DNA of 64,000 nt from Pseudomonas putida. Its GTDB lineage: Bacteria > Pseudomonadota > Gammaproteobacteria > Pseudomonadales > Pseudomonadaceae. The notes below the pieces were generated by a model. It ran no database searches and was not told the DNA's origin. It was given only the letters and a program-made list of their open reading frames with translations. The stretch covers positions 1 to 64,000 of the forward strand of contig NZ_MNAH01000003.1 in assembly GCF_001976065.1 (NCBI RefSeq), written 5' to 3'. Positions 25,783 through 35,409 of this stretch are shown here, in pieces. A program made the translations under genes and the position numbers. The stretch's first letter is position 1. Every line of letters begins with the position of its first letter.

Positions 25783-26816
25783 CAGGACACCTCGACCGCG
25801 TAGCTCTGTCGCTCCACCAGTTCGCCGATCGGCGCCAGCTCCAACCCAAGTTCTGCAGCGACCGCGAGAAACCCGGCGTTACCCTCGGGCGTAACGGCGA
25901 TCAGCAGGCCACCGCTGGTTTGCGGGTCGCACAACACACGTTTGTGCAGCTCCTGCAGACGCCCGATCTTGCTGGCGTAGCTGTCGTAATTGCGCAGAGT
26001 GCCGCCCGGCACGCAGCCCTGGTCCAGGTAATACTCGACGCCCGGCAGGCGCGGTACCCGGTCATACTCGATGCGCGCGGTGAGGCCGCTGCCATCGGCC
26101 ATTTCCACCAGGTGCCCGAGCAGGCCGAAACCGGTGACATCGGTCATCGCCGTCACGCCCGCAAGCTTGCCGAATCGGCTGCCGGGTTTGTTCAGGGTGC
26201 ACATCCAGTCCCGGGCCAGTCCTACATCGGCGTTGCGCAATTTGCCTTTCTTCTCGGCCGTGGTGAGGACGCCGATACCCAAAGGCTTGGTCAGGTACAA
26301 CAGGCAGCCGGCCGTGGCCGTATCGTTGCGCTTCATGTGGCGCTTTTCTACAAGCCCGGTGACGGCCAGGCCGAAGATTGGCTCCGGCGCGTCGATCGAG
26401 TGCCCGCCGGCCAGGGGTATCCCCGCCTCGTCACACACCGCGCGCCCACCACGAATCACTTCACGGGCGATCTCAGGCGCCAGCACGTTGACCGGCCAGC
26501 CGAGGATGGCGATCGCCATCAAGGGATCGCCGCCCATGGCGTAGATGTCGCTGATTGCATTGGTGGCGGCAATACGGCCGAAATCGAAAGGGTCGTCGAC
26601 GATCGGCATGAAAAAGTCGGTGGTCGACACCACGCCACGCTCGGCATCGATGGCATACACCGCCGCATCGTCGCGCGAGGCATTGCCCACCCACAATCTC
26701 GGATCAAGATTCTGCGCACCGCTGCCGGCCAGAATCACTTCCAGCACCTGGGGGGAAATCTTGCAACCGCAACCAGCGCCATGGCTGTATTGGGTCAGGC
26801 GGATCGGCTCGCTCAT
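25782..26816 (-). CDS. selD: Selenophosphate synthetase
   Basis: A 344-residue ATP-dependent selenide,water dikinase that makes selenophosphate. The catalytic pair is C16 and K19 in HGAGCGCK, so the active-site residue is cysteine, not selenocysteine. Metal and ATP sites follow in [35 protein letters not shown] and [14 protein letters not shown]. It is the first gene of a two-gene operon with selU, with a TGATG overlap. Start 26816 ([15 protein letters not shown]) is the family start; an ATG four codons earlier is less likely. Confidence 0.95.
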   Translation of the reverse strand: MSEPIRLTQYSHGAGCGCKISPQVLEVILAGSGAQNLDPRLWVGNASRDDAAVYAIDAERGVVSTTDFFMPIVDDPFDFGRIAATNAISDIYAMGGDPLMAIAILGWPVNVLAPEIAREVIRGGRAVCDEAGIPLAGGHSIDAPEPIFGLAVTGLVEKRHMKRNDTATAGCLLYLTKPLGIGVLTTAEKKGKLRNADVGLARDWMCTLNKPGSRFGKLAGVTAMTDVTGFGLLGHLVEMADGSGLTARIEYDRVPRLPGVEYYLDQGCVPGGTLRNYDSYASKIGRLQELHKRVLCDPQTSGGLLIAVTPEGNAGFLAVAAELGLELAPIGELVERQSYAVEVS

Positions 26817-26868
26817 GGGGCACCTCATTGGGTCAATGGGGCCGATTCTAGCAGAGCCGCCACCTACC

Positions 26869-26892
26869 CTGTGGGAGTGAGCCTGCTCGCGA
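26869..26892 (+). repeat. Single REP core
   Basis: CTGTGGGAGTGAGCCT then GCTCGCGA, one unpaired REP core between selD and the DUF6555 gene. Confidence 0.7.
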
Positions 26893-26983
26893 CCGCGTCA
26901 TGGCATTCACCGTCCGCCAATCCGAATGAATTTTCCCAACGCCCAACGATCCCTCTATTACAACAGGGAGGAACAAAGGCTCT

Positions 26984-27211
26984 ATGAACAACGCAAAACT
27001 GTTCGTCATTGAATACACTCTTCATGGCGTCCCCAAGTCGTTCATCATCCGTCTGGACAAAATGGACAACGCGGAGGCATGGCATTGGGCAAGCTGCGAC
27101 GCGGGGGTCGGACGTATCCCTCGCTTCGGCCGCGAAAAAGTGCAGAAGACCAGCAAACCGATGGCGGAAAAATTCGGCGTGGAAAACGTCAAGTGGCGGC
27201 CGGCCGGTTAG
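26984..27211 (+). CDS. DUF6555 family small protein
   Basis: A 75-residue protein, MNNAKLFVIEYTLHGVPKSFIIRLDKM..., of a small Pseudomonas family that I know as DUF6555. The tail KPMAEKFGVENVKWRPAG is typical. A central NAEAWHWASCDAGVGRIPRFGREKV is the conserved part. No signal peptide, membrane segment or known catalytic motif is present. The function is unknown. A probable ribosome site AGGGAGGA lies about 12 bases before the ATG. The next gene starts 32 bases after the stop. Confidence 0.8.
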   Translation: MNNAKLFVIEYTLHGVPKSFIIRLDKMDNAEAWHWASCDAGVGRIPRFGREKVQKTSKPMAEKFGVENVKWRPAG

Positions 27212-27243
27212 CCCGGCATCGATCAGGATTGGGGGAGCAGCAA

Positions 27244-27516
27244 ATGACACTCGTCAGCAGCCCTGCACATCTGGACTACGGTCTGGATACGTTGTTCGGG
27301 CGCATCACCAAAAGCACCGAATGCCGGGTCGGCCTGGAACAGGTCGAAGACGATCCGATGCGCTTCGCGATACGCATTCCAGCGCCATTGCCGGAAGACC
27401 TGGAGCAGGCCAAGACAGTGGTGGTGAGGGTCGAAGGGCGACGCCTGGCCGGCACCGTGCGCCATTGCGAACGGCTGGACGACGACAGCCTTAAACTGGA
27501 AGTGGAGCCTGACTAG
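27244..27516 (+). CDS. Small hypothetical protein
   Basis: A 90-residue acidic protein that starts MTLVSSPAHLDYGLDTLFGRI and has an all-beta looking C-terminal half (TVVVRVEGRRLAGTVRHCERLDDDSLKLEVEPD). GGGGGAG before the ATG at 27244 supports this start; the longer frame overlaps the DUF6555 gene. I do not recognise a family. It probably shares a transcript with DUF6555. A hairpin GTGGAGCC/GGCTCCAC (27502-27523) encloses the stop codon. Confidence 0.65.
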   Translation: MTLVSSPAHLDYGLDTLFGRITKSTECRVGLEQVEDDPMRFAIRIPAPLPEDLEQAKTVVVRVEGRRLAGTVRHCERLDDDSLKLEVEPD

Positions 27517-27541
27517 GCTCCACGCTCCGGTGCTGCAAGTG

Positions 27542-27703
27542 TCAGTGGGCGCACTTGCAGCCTTGATGGGCGCACTCTTCGCCGTGCTCGTGGTGCTTGG
27601 CACAGGCTTCACAGCAGTAATGCTTGCCGTGACGCACGATCGGATGTTCACCGAGCTTGCAGTTGCATTTCGGACAGTCACAGGTGCTTTTGTCATCGGT
27701 CAT
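27542..27703 (-). CDS. Bacterial metallothionein (SmtA/BmtA family)
   Basis: A 53-residue metal-binding protein, MTDDKSTCDCPKCNCKLG..., that sequesters zinc and cadmium. Ten cysteines (8, 10, 13, 15, 30, 31, 34, 44, 49, 51) and seven or more histidines are arranged as in the Pseudomonas BmtA/SmtA family: CDCPKCNCKLGEH, YCCEACAKHHEHGE, CAHQGCKC. The C-terminal tail is slightly longer in His than in cyanobacterial SmtA. The start is the ATG at 27703; the frame extends upstream but without similarity. No SmtB-like repressor is adjacent. Confidence 0.93.
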   Translation of the reverse strand: MTDDKSTCDCPKCNCKLGEHPIVRHGKHYCCEACAKHHEHGEECAHQGCKCAH

Positions 27704-27794
27704 GGCGCTGACTCCTTTGGCAGTGGTCGTCGGCGGGCTGGATGAGCAGCCCGTTGTACCAGTGTAGGAGTTGAGGACGCGTCCATTTGACCGT

Positions 27795-28253
27795 TCAACC
27801 CGTGACCCGACTGCTGCTGCGATACATGAACACCAGGGCCAATCCCAGCAGCACCATCGCCAACACCCGGCTGCCCGACAACTCGATTGGCGGATTGCCC
27901 AGCCAGCCAAAGTTATCGATCAGCATGCCCATCCCCAGTTGCCCGACGATGACCGCCACGGTCGCCACCGCCGTGCCCACTCGTGGTACCGCACCGACCA
28001 TGACCATCATGTAGACCACGCCAAACAGCGCCCCGCTGAGTTGCCACTTCGGCACGTCCACCAAGCTCACCGCATGGGCCGGTTCAAAAAACACGATCAG
28101 CAACCCCGTCAGCACCGTGCCCACCACGAAGGTCAGCAAACTGCTGCGCAACACACCGACCGTTTCTCCCAGGCGCCCGTTGATCGCCGCCTGCACACTC
28201 AGGATCGCCCCGGCCGCCACGACCACCGCCAACAAAATAATCAGACTCATCAT
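27795..28253 (-). CDS. DUF606/YdcZ-type DMT transporter, subunit 2
   Basis: A 152-residue membrane protein with five hydrophobic segments, of the small DMT family formerly DUF606 (YdcZ). Family blocks are NGRLGETVGVLRSSLLTFVVGT, PKWQLSGALFGVVYMMVMVGAVPRVGTAVATVAVIVGQLGMGMLIDNFGW. The upstream gene encodes a paralogue and the two overlap as TGATG, so they are translated together and probably form a heterodimeric exporter. Substrate unknown. They are divergent from a LysR gene that likely controls them. Confidence 0.85.
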   Translation of the reverse strand: MMSLIILLAVVVAAGAILSVQAAINGRLGETVGVLRSSLLTFVVGTVLTGLLIVFFEPAHAVSLVDVPKWQLSGALFGVVYMMVMVGAVPRVGTAVATVAVIVGQLGMGMLIDNFGWLGNPPIELSGSRVLAMVLLGLALVFMYRSSSRVTG

Positions 28254-28747
28254 CAACCCCGTGCTATCAGGACAAGTGCCGCGACAATCAGCAGCAAAGC
28301 CAGCCAGCGCTCAGCGTTGACCTTCTTGCGGGTGGTGCCAAACCAGCCGAAATGGTCGATCAGCACACTTTTTCCGACCTGCCCGGACAGAATGGCAATC
28401 ATGGTCATCGCAATACCGATGTGCGGAGTTGCCAGCGTCAGCACCACCACGTAGACAGGCCCAAGAAAACCACCGATCAACTGCCAGCGCGGTAATTCGC
28501 CCAGGGCCGGGCCCTGTTGCGGGCCGCTGAGCAGCAACAGGAAAAACAGAATCGCCGAGCCGACGCCAAAAATGCTCAAGGTCGCCCACAGGTGACCGAC
28601 CTGAACGCCCAACGGCCCCAACAAACCGGCCTCCACGGACAGTCCCATGCCTGCCAGGACTACCAGGGGCAGCAGTAACAACCGCAGCCCCGGCCGGCTG
28701 CCCGGTGCCGCTGCAGCAACGTCATTGTCGAGTGAGGAAACGCGCAC
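28253..28747 (-). CDS. DUF606/YdcZ-type DMT transporter, subunit 1
   Basis: A 164-residue membrane protein with five hydrophobic segments, paralogous to the next gene downstream. PRWQLIGGFLGPVYVVVLTLATPHIGIAMTMIAILSGQVGKSVLIDHFGW is the family signature. It probably uses the GTG at 28747 (MRVSSLDNDV), with ATGGAG upstream. The N-terminal 20 residues before the first helix are polar. It pairs with the downstream subunit and is regulated by the divergent LysR protein by inference. Confidence 0.85.
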   Translation of the reverse strand: MRVSSLDNDVAAAAPGSRPGLRLLLLPLVVLAGMGLSVEAGLLGPLGVQVGHLWATLSIFGVGSAILFFLLLLSGPQQGPALGELPRWQLIGGFLGPVYVVVLTLATPHIGIAMTMIAILSGQVGKSVLIDHFGWFGTTRKKVNAERWLALLLIVAALVLIARG

Positions 28748-28858
28748 GATAAAACTCCATTCGAGAAAACATGGCGCGCATTATCGATTGGCATGTCTGT
28801 GCGATAAATGGGAGCATCCAGACAACACTTTTGCGTAAATCGCACAGCAGGATTCAAC

Positions 28859-29791
28859 ATGCAAGGCCTCAACGAACTGGGATTCAAGGCACTCCGGCTG
28901 TTTGTCGCGGTGCTCGATCACGGCAGCTTTTCCGAAGTCGCCCGCCGCGAGGGCCTGGCGCCCTCTTCGATTTCCCGCCAGATCCAGTTGATGGAGCAGG
29001 CCCTGGGCCAACAGTTGCTATACCGCCACACGCGCGCCGTCACGCCCACCGAGGCCGGACGACTGCTGGGTGAACACGCGCGATTGGTGCTGGTGCAACT
29101 GGAGGAAGCCGAACAGGCGCTGCAGGAACAGCAAAGCGAGCCCAGCGGACTGGTGCGGATCAACGCGCCAGTGGTGTTCGGCCAGCGGCACCTGTCCCCA
29201 TGGCTGGGACAGTTGTGCGCGCGCTATCCAAAACTGCAGCTGGACATCCAACAGACCGACAGCTACGTCTCTCCCTTGCAGGAAGGCGCCGACCTGCTGT
29301 TTCGCATTGGCCCAATGCATGACTCCAGCATGCAGGGGCGGATCCTCGCGCCCCAGCGCTTTCAGGTCGCGGCGAGCCCGGCGTACCTGCAACGCCACGG
29401 CACACCACAACATCCCGACGATCTCGCCGCGCATCAGTGCCTGGCCTACAAAGGGGTGGCGGGCCTGCAGCGCTGGTTTTTCCGCAAAGGCCAGCTGCCA
29501 TGGACACCCTGGTCGGTGAAAGGGCCGATCACCGGCAACCACGCCGACAGCCTGACCCAGGCCGCCGAACAAGGCCTGGGACTGGTGATGTTTCCGTCGT
29601 GGTTGATCGGCGAAGCGGTGCGCAACGGCACGCTGGTCCCGGTGCTGGGTGACTATCAGGTGTCCAACAGCCTCGAGCCGCAACAGATCGCCGTGCTCTG
29701 GCCGGGCAGTCGGCGCCTGTCGGTGAAAGTCAGGACGGTGATCGACTTTTTTGTCGAATGTTTTGGCGAAGTCCCCTATTGGGACCTGTAG
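28859..29791 (+). CDS. LysR-family transcriptional regulator
   Basis: A 310-residue regulator. The N-terminal winged helix is complete: FKALRLFVAVLDHGSFSEVARREGLAPSSISRQIQLMEQALGQQLLYRHTRAVTPTEAG. The effector-binding domain follows from about residue 90 (SGLVRINAPVVFGQRHLSPWLGQ). It starts with MQGLNELGF at 28859. It lies 111 bases from the divergent DMT pair, the classic position of a LysR regulator controlling its neighbour. Inducer unknown. Confidence 0.92.
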   Translation: MQGLNELGFKALRLFVAVLDHGSFSEVARREGLAPSSISRQIQLMEQALGQQLLYRHTRAVTPTEAGRLLGEHARLVLVQLEEAEQALQEQQSEPSGLVRINAPVVFGQRHLSPWLGQLCARYPKLQLDIQQTDSYVSPLQEGADLLFRIGPMHDSSMQGRILAPQRFQVAASPAYLQRHGTPQHPDDLAAHQCLAYKGVAGLQRWFFRKGQLPWTPWSVKGPITGNHADSLTQAAEQGLGLVMFPSWLIGEAVRNGTLVPVLGDYQVSNSLEPQQIAVLWPGSRRLSVKVRTVIDFFVECFGEVPYWDL

Positions 29792-29810
29792 GAGCCGGCT
29801 TGCTGGCGAT
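29786..29810 (+). repeat. Single REP core
   Basis: CTGTAGGAGCCGGCTTGCTGGCGAT overlaps the stop codon of the LysR gene (TAG is inside the repeat). A short inverted GCGACGGTGGC/GCCGCCATCGC follows at about 29809-29838 and may form a terminator hairpin between the convergent genes. Confidence 0.65.
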
Positions 29811-29852
29811 GCGACGGTGGCCGTTACGCCGCCATCGCTAAGGTCTGTGACG

Positions 29853-31169
29853 TCAGAGCACCATCGCCGCTATCCAGCCAAACACCAGCAACGGCAGGTT
29901 GTAGTGCAGGAAGGTCGGGACCACGGTGTCCCAGATGTGGTGATGCTGACCGTCGATGTTCAGGCCAGAGGTCGGCCCCAGGGTTGAATCCGAAGCCGGC
30001 GAACCGGCGTCGCCCAATGCACCCGCGGTACCGACGATGCTGACGATGGCGATCGGACTGAAACCCAGCTGCACGCACAGGGGTACGAAAATCACCGCCA
30101 GGATCGGCACGGTGGAAAACGACGAACCGATGCCCATGGTCACCAACAGCCCGACCAGCAACATCAGCAAGGCGCCGACGGCTTTGCTGTGGCCGATCCA
30201 CGCGGCCGAGGCTTCGACCAGCGTCTGCACTTGGCCGGTGGCCTTGATCACTTCGCCAAAGCCGGACGCGGCGATCATGATGAAACCGATCATTGCCATC
30301 ATCTTCATGCCTTCGGTGAACAGGTCATCGGTGTCCCGCCACTTGACGATGCCCGACACCGAAAAAATCAGGAAACCCACCAACGCGCCGATGATCATCG
30401 AATCCAGCAACAGCTGAATGATGAACGCCGCGGCAATGGCCACGCCGGCAACCAGCAGGCTCAGCGGGTTGTACTGCACCGCGACCTGCTCGACCTGTTC
30501 AATCTTCGCCAGGTCGTAGACGCGCTTCTTGCGGTAACTGACAAAGGCGATCAACAGGCCGACTGCCATGCCCAGTGCCGGGATACCCATGGCGTGAGTC
30601 ACGTTGATGCCGCTGATATCGACGCCGCTGCGGGCGACGTTGGCCAGCAGGATTTCATTCAGGAAGATGTTGCCGAAGCCCACCGGCAGGAACATGTACG
30701 GGGTGATCAGGCCGAAGGTCATGACGCAGGCGATCAGCCGGCGATCGAGCTGCAGCTTGGTCAACACATACAGAAGCGGCGGCACCAGCAACGGAATGAA
30801 CGCGATATGGATCGGCAGGATGTTCTGGGACGCGATGGCCACGACCCACAACAGGCCGATCAGCAACCATTTGACCTGGCCACCGCCATTGGCATGCTGG
30901 CGATCGACCATCGCCAGGGCCTTGTCGGCCAAGGCATGGGCCAGGCCGGACTTGGCAATCGCCACCGCAAACGCGCCAAGCAACGCATAGGACAACGCCA
31001 CTGTTGCCCCACCGCCCAGGCCGCTGTTGAACGCCTTGAGGGTCGCGTCGATGCCCAGGCCACCGGTCAGGCCACCCACCAGCGCCCCTACGATCAGCGC
31101 GATCACCACATGCACGCGGGACAGGCTGAGTATCAGCATGATGCCGACCGCGGCAATTACTGCATTCAT
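29853..31169 (-). CDS. Na+/H+ antiporter family protein (YuiF-like)
   Basis: A 438-residue inner-membrane transporter with about 11-12 hydrophobic segments. It belongs to the family annotated as Na+/H+ antiporter (NhaC/YuiF-like, within the ion-transporter superfamily); relatives are also proposed to carry amino acids such as histidine. Recognisable blocks: [54 protein letters not shown], and [45 protein letters not shown] near the C-terminus. The substrate cannot be fixed. The gene is divergent from a chemoreceptor gene. Confidence 0.85.
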   Translation of the reverse strand: MNAVIAAVGIMLILSLSRVHVVIALIVGALVGGLTGGLGIDATLKAFNSGLGGGATVALSYALLGAFAVAIAKSGLAHALADKALAMVDRQHANGGGQVKWLLIGLLWVVAIASQNILPIHIAFIPLLVPPLLYVLTKLQLDRRLIACVMTFGLITPYMFLPVGFGNIFLNEILLANVARSGVDISGINVTHAMGIPALGMAVGLLIAFVSYRKKRVYDLAKIEQVEQVAVQYNPLSLLVAGVAIAAAFIIQLLLDSMIIGALVGFLIFSVSGIVKWRDTDDLFTEGMKMMAMIGFIMIAASGFGEVIKATGQVQTLVEASAAWIGHSKAVGALLMLLVGLLVTMGIGSSFSTVPILAVIFVPLCVQLGFSPIAIVSIVGTAGALGDAGSPASDSTLGPTSGLNIDGQHHHIWDTVVPTFLHYNLPLLVFGWIAAMVL

Positions 31170-31286
31170 TGTCGTTACCTCTGGGCAAGCGAAAAGAGTC
31201 CGGCCGGCAGTCTGCGGGAGCCGCCAACGGATAAAGAAATGGGTTTTATTAGAGGGCGCGCACTTTGCCGGACGGCTGCCGCCTTG

Positions 31287-31312
31287 TCAAAGCCAACACC
31301 CCCGGTTCGATA
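31287..31312 (+). promoter_or_regulatory. Possible FliA (sigma-28) promoter of the chemoreceptor gene
   Basis: TCAAAGCC, ten bases, then GTTCGATA resembles the flagellar sigma-28 pattern TCAAGTTT/TAAAGTTT-N11-GCCGATAA. It lies 82 bases before the chemoreceptor ATG. The match is partial (GTTCGATA for GCCGATAA). Confidence 0.35.
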
Positions 31313-31393
31313 TTTTTTGGGCGGCATAAAGAAAGCCCGATCACGGCCGTTACAGAGCAAAGTCGCAGATATTTATCGAATAAGGACGCCTCC

Positions 31394-33541
31394 ATGTCGC
31401 TCAGACAACTTTCCATTCAATGGAAAATCACCCTGTTGGCCGGGTTGTGCCTGGCGGCCATCGTGACCCTGCTGGTGGGTCTTTCGCTGTATCGCATGGA
31501 GCACAGCTCCGCGCTGGTGAAAACCTCGAGCATGGAGATGCTGACCGAAGCGGCCCAGGCGCGAATCGAGTCGCAGGCTGAAAACCAGGCGCTGATGATT
31601 CGCCAGCAGTTCATGGACGCCTATCAATATGGCCACGGTTTTTCGCGCCAGGTGTTGTTTCTGCGCGAGCAGGCGGAAAAACGCTTCCTCGATGCCTTCG
31701 ACCTGCGCGAAGACCTGACCCGCCAGGTGAAATCGGCCCTGCAAGCCAACCCCGACCTGCTCGGCCTGTCCCTGGTGTTCGAACCCAATGCACTGGACGG
31801 CAAGGACGAACTGTTCAGCGGCCAGGCCGAACTTGGGAGCAACGACAAGGGCCGTTTCGCCCTCTATTGGTCGCAGCCGACCCCGGGCAAGGTGACCTCC
31901 ATGGCGCTGCCCGAAAGTGACATGGCCGACACCAGCACCGGCCCCAGCGGCGAACCGGCCAACGCCTGGTTCACCTGCCCGCGCGCACGCCTCACGCCCT
32001 GCGTGATCGAACCCTACTTCTATGTGATCGACGGCCAGAACGTGCTGATGACCAGCATCGTTTTCCCGTTGATGGTCAACGGCAAGGTCATCGCTTCGCT
32101 GTCGGTGGACATCAATCTCAACAGCCTGCAGGCGATCAGCCAGAGCGCGAGCAAAAAACTGTATGACGGCCAGACCAACGTCAGTATCGTCAGCCCGGCC
32201 GGCCTGCTCGCCGGTTACAGCCTGGACGCCAGCAAACTCAGCCAGCGCCTGGAAGCCGTGGACACCGATACCGGCGCCGAGCTGATGCGCATGCTCGCCG
32301 CCAGCAGCAAGACTTCCAGCCTGCACAGCCATCAGCAATTGAAAGTGCTGGCGCCGTTCCAGCCGATCCCCGGCGGCAAAGCCTGGGGCGTGTTACTCGA
32401 CGTGCCGGAACAAGTCCTGGTCGGCCCGGCCGAGGCCCTGAAGAAACAACTGGATGACAGCAACACCACCGGCACCCTGACCGAACTCGGCCTGGGCATC
32501 CTTGCCGCGCTGCTTGGCTTGCTGCTGTTGTGGTTGATGGCGCGCAGCGTGACCCGACCGATCCTCGGCGTGGCGCACATGCTCCAGGACATCGCCAGCG
32601 GCGAAGGTGACCTGACCCGCCGCCTGGCCTATGACAAACAGGATGAGCTGGGCCAACTGGCGGGCTGGTTCAACCGTTTCCTCGACAAGCTGCAACCGAT
32701 CATCGCCGAGGTCAAACGCTCGGTGCAGGACGCCCGCGGCACGGCGGACCAGTCGTCCGCCATCGCCACCCAGACCAGCGCTGGCATGGAGCAACAATAC
32801 CGCCAGGTGGACCAGGTCGCGACCGCCTCCCACGAAATGAGTGCCACCGCCCAGGACGTCGCACGCAGCGCCGCCCAGGCGGCACAAGCGGCGCGCGATG
32901 CCGACCAGGCCACCCGCCAGGGCCTGACCGTGATCGACCGCACCACCACGAGCATCGACAACCTCGCCGCCGACATGAGCGCAGCGATGGTCCAGGTTGA
33001 AGGCCTGGCGGCCAACAGCGAGAAAATCGGCTCGGTACTGGAAGTGATCCGCGCCATTGCCGAACAGACCAACCTGCTGGCCCTCAATGCCGCCATCGAA
33101 GCTGCCCGTGCCGGTGAAGCCGGGCGCGGCTTCGCCGTGGTCGCCGATGAAGTGCGCAACCTGGCGCGCCGCACCCAGGAGTCGGTGGAAGAAACCCGCG
33201 TGGTCATCGAGCAACTGCAAAGCGGTACCCAGGACGTGGTCGGCTCGATGGGCAACAGCCACCGCCAGGCCCAGGACAGCGTCGAACAGGTGGGCCAGGC
33301 CGTGACGGCGCTGCAGCAGATCGGCGACGCGGTCACCGTGATCAGCGACATGAACCTGCAGATCGCCAGCGCCGCCGAAGAGCAAAGCGCCGTGGCCGAG
33401 GAAATCAACCACAACGTGGCGACCATCCGCGACGTCACCGAGTCGCTGTCGGGGCAGGCCAATGAGTCGGCGCGGGTGAGCCAGTCACTAAACCGCTTGG
33501 CCAATCAACAGCAGAGCCTGATGGACCAGTTCCGCGTCTGA
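31394..33541 (+). CDS. Methyl-accepting chemotaxis protein with large periplasmic domain
   Basis: A 715-residue chemoreceptor. Membrane helix 1 spans about 11-33, a large periplasmic ligand domain about 34-360 (dCache-like in length), membrane helix 2 about 362-384, then HAMP ([21 protein letters not shown] region) and the cytoplasmic signalling domain. The tip motif [19 protein letters not shown] and the flanking methylation helices are intact. No C-terminal CheR-binding pentapeptide is present; the chain ends DQFRV. Length and layout resemble P. aeruginosa TlpQ (polyamine/histamine receptor), but this cannot be decided here. A possible FliA promoter precedes it. Confidence 0.93.
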   Translation: MSLRQLSIQWKITLLAGLCLAAIVTLLVGLSLYRMEHSSALVKTSSMEMLTEAAQARIESQAENQALMIRQQFMDAYQYGHGFSRQVLFLREQAEKRFLDAFDLREDLTRQVKSALQANPDLLGLSLVFEPNALDGKDELFSGQAELGSNDKGRFALYWSQPTPGKVTSMALPESDMADTSTGPSGEPANAWFTCPRARLTPCVIEPYFYVIDGQNVLMTSIVFPLMVNGKVIASLSVDINLNSLQAISQSASKKLYDGQTNVSIVSPAGLLAGYSLDASKLSQRLEAVDTDTGAELMRMLAASSKTSSLHSHQQLKVLAPFQPIPGGKAWGVLLDVPEQVLVGPAEALKKQLDDSNTTGTLTELGLGILAALLGLLLLWLMARSVTRPILGVAHMLQDIASGEGDLTRRLAYDKQDELGQLAGWFNRFLDKLQPIIAEVKRSVQDARGTADQSSAIATQTSAGMEQQYRQVDQVATASHEMSATAQDVARSAAQAAQAARDADQATRQGLTVIDRTTTSIDNLAADMSAAMVQVEGLAANSEKIGSVLEVIRAIAEQTNLLALNAAIEAARAGEAGRGFAVVADEVRNLARRTQESVEETRVVIEQLQSGTQDVVGSMGNSHRQAQDSVEQVGQAVTALQQIGDAVTVISDMNLQIASAAEEQSAVAEEINHNVATIRDVTESLSGQANESARVSQSLNRLANQQQSLMDQFRV

Positions 33542-33557
33542 TCAACACACCGATCAA

Positions 33558-33649
33558 CTGTGGGAGCGGGCTTGCTCGCGAAGGCGTCGTGTCAGTCGAT
33601 AGCTATGTTGACTGACACGACGCCTTCGCGAGCAAGCCCGCTCCCACAG
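33558..33649. repeat. REPIN with 40-base perfect arms
   Basis: Inverted arms of 40 bases (33558-33597 and 33610-33649) pair without mismatch around a 12-base loop. They begin CTGTGGGAGCGGGCTTGCTC and continue into GCGTCGTGTCAGTC. The element at 50022-50113 has the same plan with a compensating base change. The remaining 208 bases up to tal show no gene and should hold the tal promoter. Confidence 0.95.
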
Positions 33650-33857
33650 GTGTATTTGTCGTCCATGAGATTACAGCGATGGTCAGTTCCCCGGAACCTG
33701 CGCGGCGTTTCGGCATCCTATCTAGCGATACCGCGCCCCTCCATTCAAACAGCCGTTTTGCGGTTGTTGCCACTGGGGCCATCGATACACCTACATGCCC
33801 TTGAGTGGCTGTCAGCGCTCGGGTAATGTCATCAGACCCATAGGACAGAGCACGCCC

Positions 33858-34784
33858 ATGACTTCCAAGCTGGAACAACTCAAACAGATGACCACCGTGG
33901 TTGCCGACACCGGCGACTTCGAAGCAATCGCTCGCGTCAAGCCCGTGGACGCCACCACCAACCCTTCCCTGCTGCTCAAGGCAGCGGCCATTCCTGCTTA
34001 TGCCGAACTGCTCAACGCTTGCGTCGCCGACTGCAAGGGCGATGTGGGCCTGGCCAGCGACCGCTTTGGCGTCGCGGTCGGACAGGAAATCCTCAAGGTG
34101 ATTCCAGGCCGCATTTCCACCGAAGTGGATGCACGCCTGTCGTTCGACACTGACGCCGTATTGAAGCGCGCGCACCGTCTGATCGAGCTGTACGAAAAGG
34201 CCGGCATCGGCCGCGACCGGGTGCTGATCAAGATCGCCTCCACCTGGGAAGGCATTCGCGCTGCCGAGATCCTGGAAAAGGAAGGCATCCAGACCAACCT
34301 GACCCTGCTGTTCTCGTTCGCCCAGGCAGCTGCCTGCGCCGACGCCGGGGTGTTCCTGATTTCGCCGTTCGTGGGCCGCATCTACGACTGGTACAAGAAA
34401 GCCAACGGTAACGACTACGTCGGCGCGGACGATCCGGGCGTGCAGTCGGTGACCCGCATCTACAACTACTACAAGGCCAATGACTACAAGACCGTGGTCA
34501 TGGGCGCAAGCTTCCGCAACCTCGGCCAGATCGAGCAATTGGCGGGTTGCGACCGCCTGACCATCAGCCCGGACCTGATCGACAAGCTGGCGGCGGACAC
34601 CGGCAAGCTGGAACGCAAACTGGCCCCGGGCAGCGCCGGTGAAGCGCGCCTGAACCTCAATGAAGCGCAGTTCCGCTGGCTGTCCAACGAGGACGCCATG
34701 GCCACCGAGAAACTGGCCGAGGGCATCCGCCAGTTCGCCCGGGACCAGGAGAAGCTGGAGGCGCTGTTGCAGGCCAAGCTGTAA
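33858..34784 (+). CDS. tal: Transaldolase
   Basis: A 308-residue class I transaldolase (TalB type) of the non-oxidative pentose phosphate pathway, transferring a dihydroxyacetone unit from sedoheptulose-7-phosphate to glyceraldehyde-3-phosphate. The motif [14 protein letters not shown] holds the catalytic aspartate, and [20 protein letters not shown] the Schiff-base lysine. [14 protein letters not shown] binds the phosphate. The ATG at 33858 ([20 protein letters not shown]) is the family start. A strong terminator follows. In P. aeruginosa tal is next to rssC/rssB as here. Confidence 0.96.
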   Translation: MTSKLEQLKQMTTVVADTGDFEAIARVKPVDATTNPSLLLKAAAIPAYAELLNACVADCKGDVGLASDRFGVAVGQEILKVIPGRISTEVDARLSFDTDAVLKRAHRLIELYEKAGIGRDRVLIKIASTWEGIRAAEILEKEGIQTNLTLLFSFAQAAACADAGVFLISPFVGRIYDWYKKANGNDYVGADDPGVQSVTRIYNYYKANDYKTVVMGASFRNLGQIEQLAGCDRLTISPDLIDKLAADTGKLERKLAPGSAGEARLNLNEAQFRWLSNEDAMATEKLAEGIRQFARDQEKLEALLQAKL

Positions 34785-34802
34785 TCCGGATCGGTGAAAT
34801 GC

Positions 34803-34837
34803 AAAAAGGGCGAACCTTGTTGGGTTCGCCCTTTTTT
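34803..34837. terminator. Intrinsic terminator after tal
   Basis: AAAAAGGGCGAACC and GGTTCGCCCTTTTTT are inverted around TTGTTG. A T-run follows on the plus strand and an A-run precedes it, so it may work from both sides. Confidence 0.92.
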
Positions 34838-34869
34838 ATGCAGTCTGTGCTCAGTCTCGCATAACCCAT

Positions 34870-34899
34870 TGTAGGAGCTGGCTTGCCAGCGAAGGCGTC
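34870..34899 (+). repeat. Single REP core
   Basis: TGTAGGAGCTGGCTTGCCAG then CGAAGGCGTC, one unpaired REP core of the CTGGCTTGCCAG subtype, between tal and rssC. Confidence 0.65.
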
Positions 34900-34926
34900 A
34901 GCAGGGTCGCCGCTGCGCCTGAGAAA

Positions 34927-35409
34927 TCAATGCCGCTCCAGCGCATTCACCAGGTCATGAAAGGCTTCACGATTGGAGTCGTTCAAGCCCATGAGGATCT
35001 TGTGCGCTTCCAGCACCTTGATCCGCACCACCTCTTCCGACTGATCCTGATCAGGCAGGTCGTCCAGGCATTCCGGGCATGGCACCGGCTGGTCGACGAT
35101 GTTGAACACCTGCTCGAACCCCATCGACTGCAACAGACGGGTGATGTCTTCGTGGGTGGTGACAACGGTGGGCAGCAGCCCGACCTTCTGCCGCGACAGG
35201 ATCGACAGTTTGGCCAGCAGGCCCAGGGTCGTGCTGTCGATGCTGCGGGTTTCGGTCAGGTCGATCACGATCGCGTTGAAATTCAACGCGGTGAAGATCC
35301 GATCAATAGTCGCATCCAACGCCGAACACAGGGTCAGGCGAACTTCACCGACGAATTTCAGGACAAAGGTGCCGTCCTGCTCGGCGAACTGGATTCTACC
35401 GGTACTCAT
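34927..35409 (-). CDS. rssC: STAS anti-sigma-factor antagonist RssC
   Basis: A 160-residue protein with an N-terminal STAS domain. FNAIVIDLTETRSIDSTTLGLLAKL includes the phosphorylatable-serine position (DST). A C-terminal extension (after about 110) carries CPEC, a potential metal-binding cysteine pair. It follows rssB with a TGATG overlap, so the two are translationally coupled. The order tal-rssC-rssB-vacJ matches P. aeruginosa PA2796-PA2800, where PA2797 is the STAS partner of RssB. The protein probably is a dephosphorylation substrate of RssB's phosphatase domain in a partner-switch that affects RpoS. The start is ATG 35409, not the TTG one codon upstream. Confidence 0.88.
   Translation of the reverse strand: MSTGRIQFAEQDGTFVLKFVGEVRLTLCSALDATIDRIFTALNFNAIVIDLTETRSIDSTTLGLLAKLSILSRQKVGLLPTVVTTHEDITRLLQSMGFEQVFNIVDQPVPCPECLDDLPDQDQSEEVVRIKVLEAHKILMGLNDSNREAFHDLVNALERH

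Noticed and set aside
24679..26816. Selenocysteine insertion in SelD
   Set aside because: The catalytic position is a TGC-type cysteine codon in GCGCK, not an in-frame TGA.
30189..31466. 425-codon plus-strand frame opposite the antiporter
   Set aside because: Rich in H, D and Q with no domains; antisense to a membrane protein gene.
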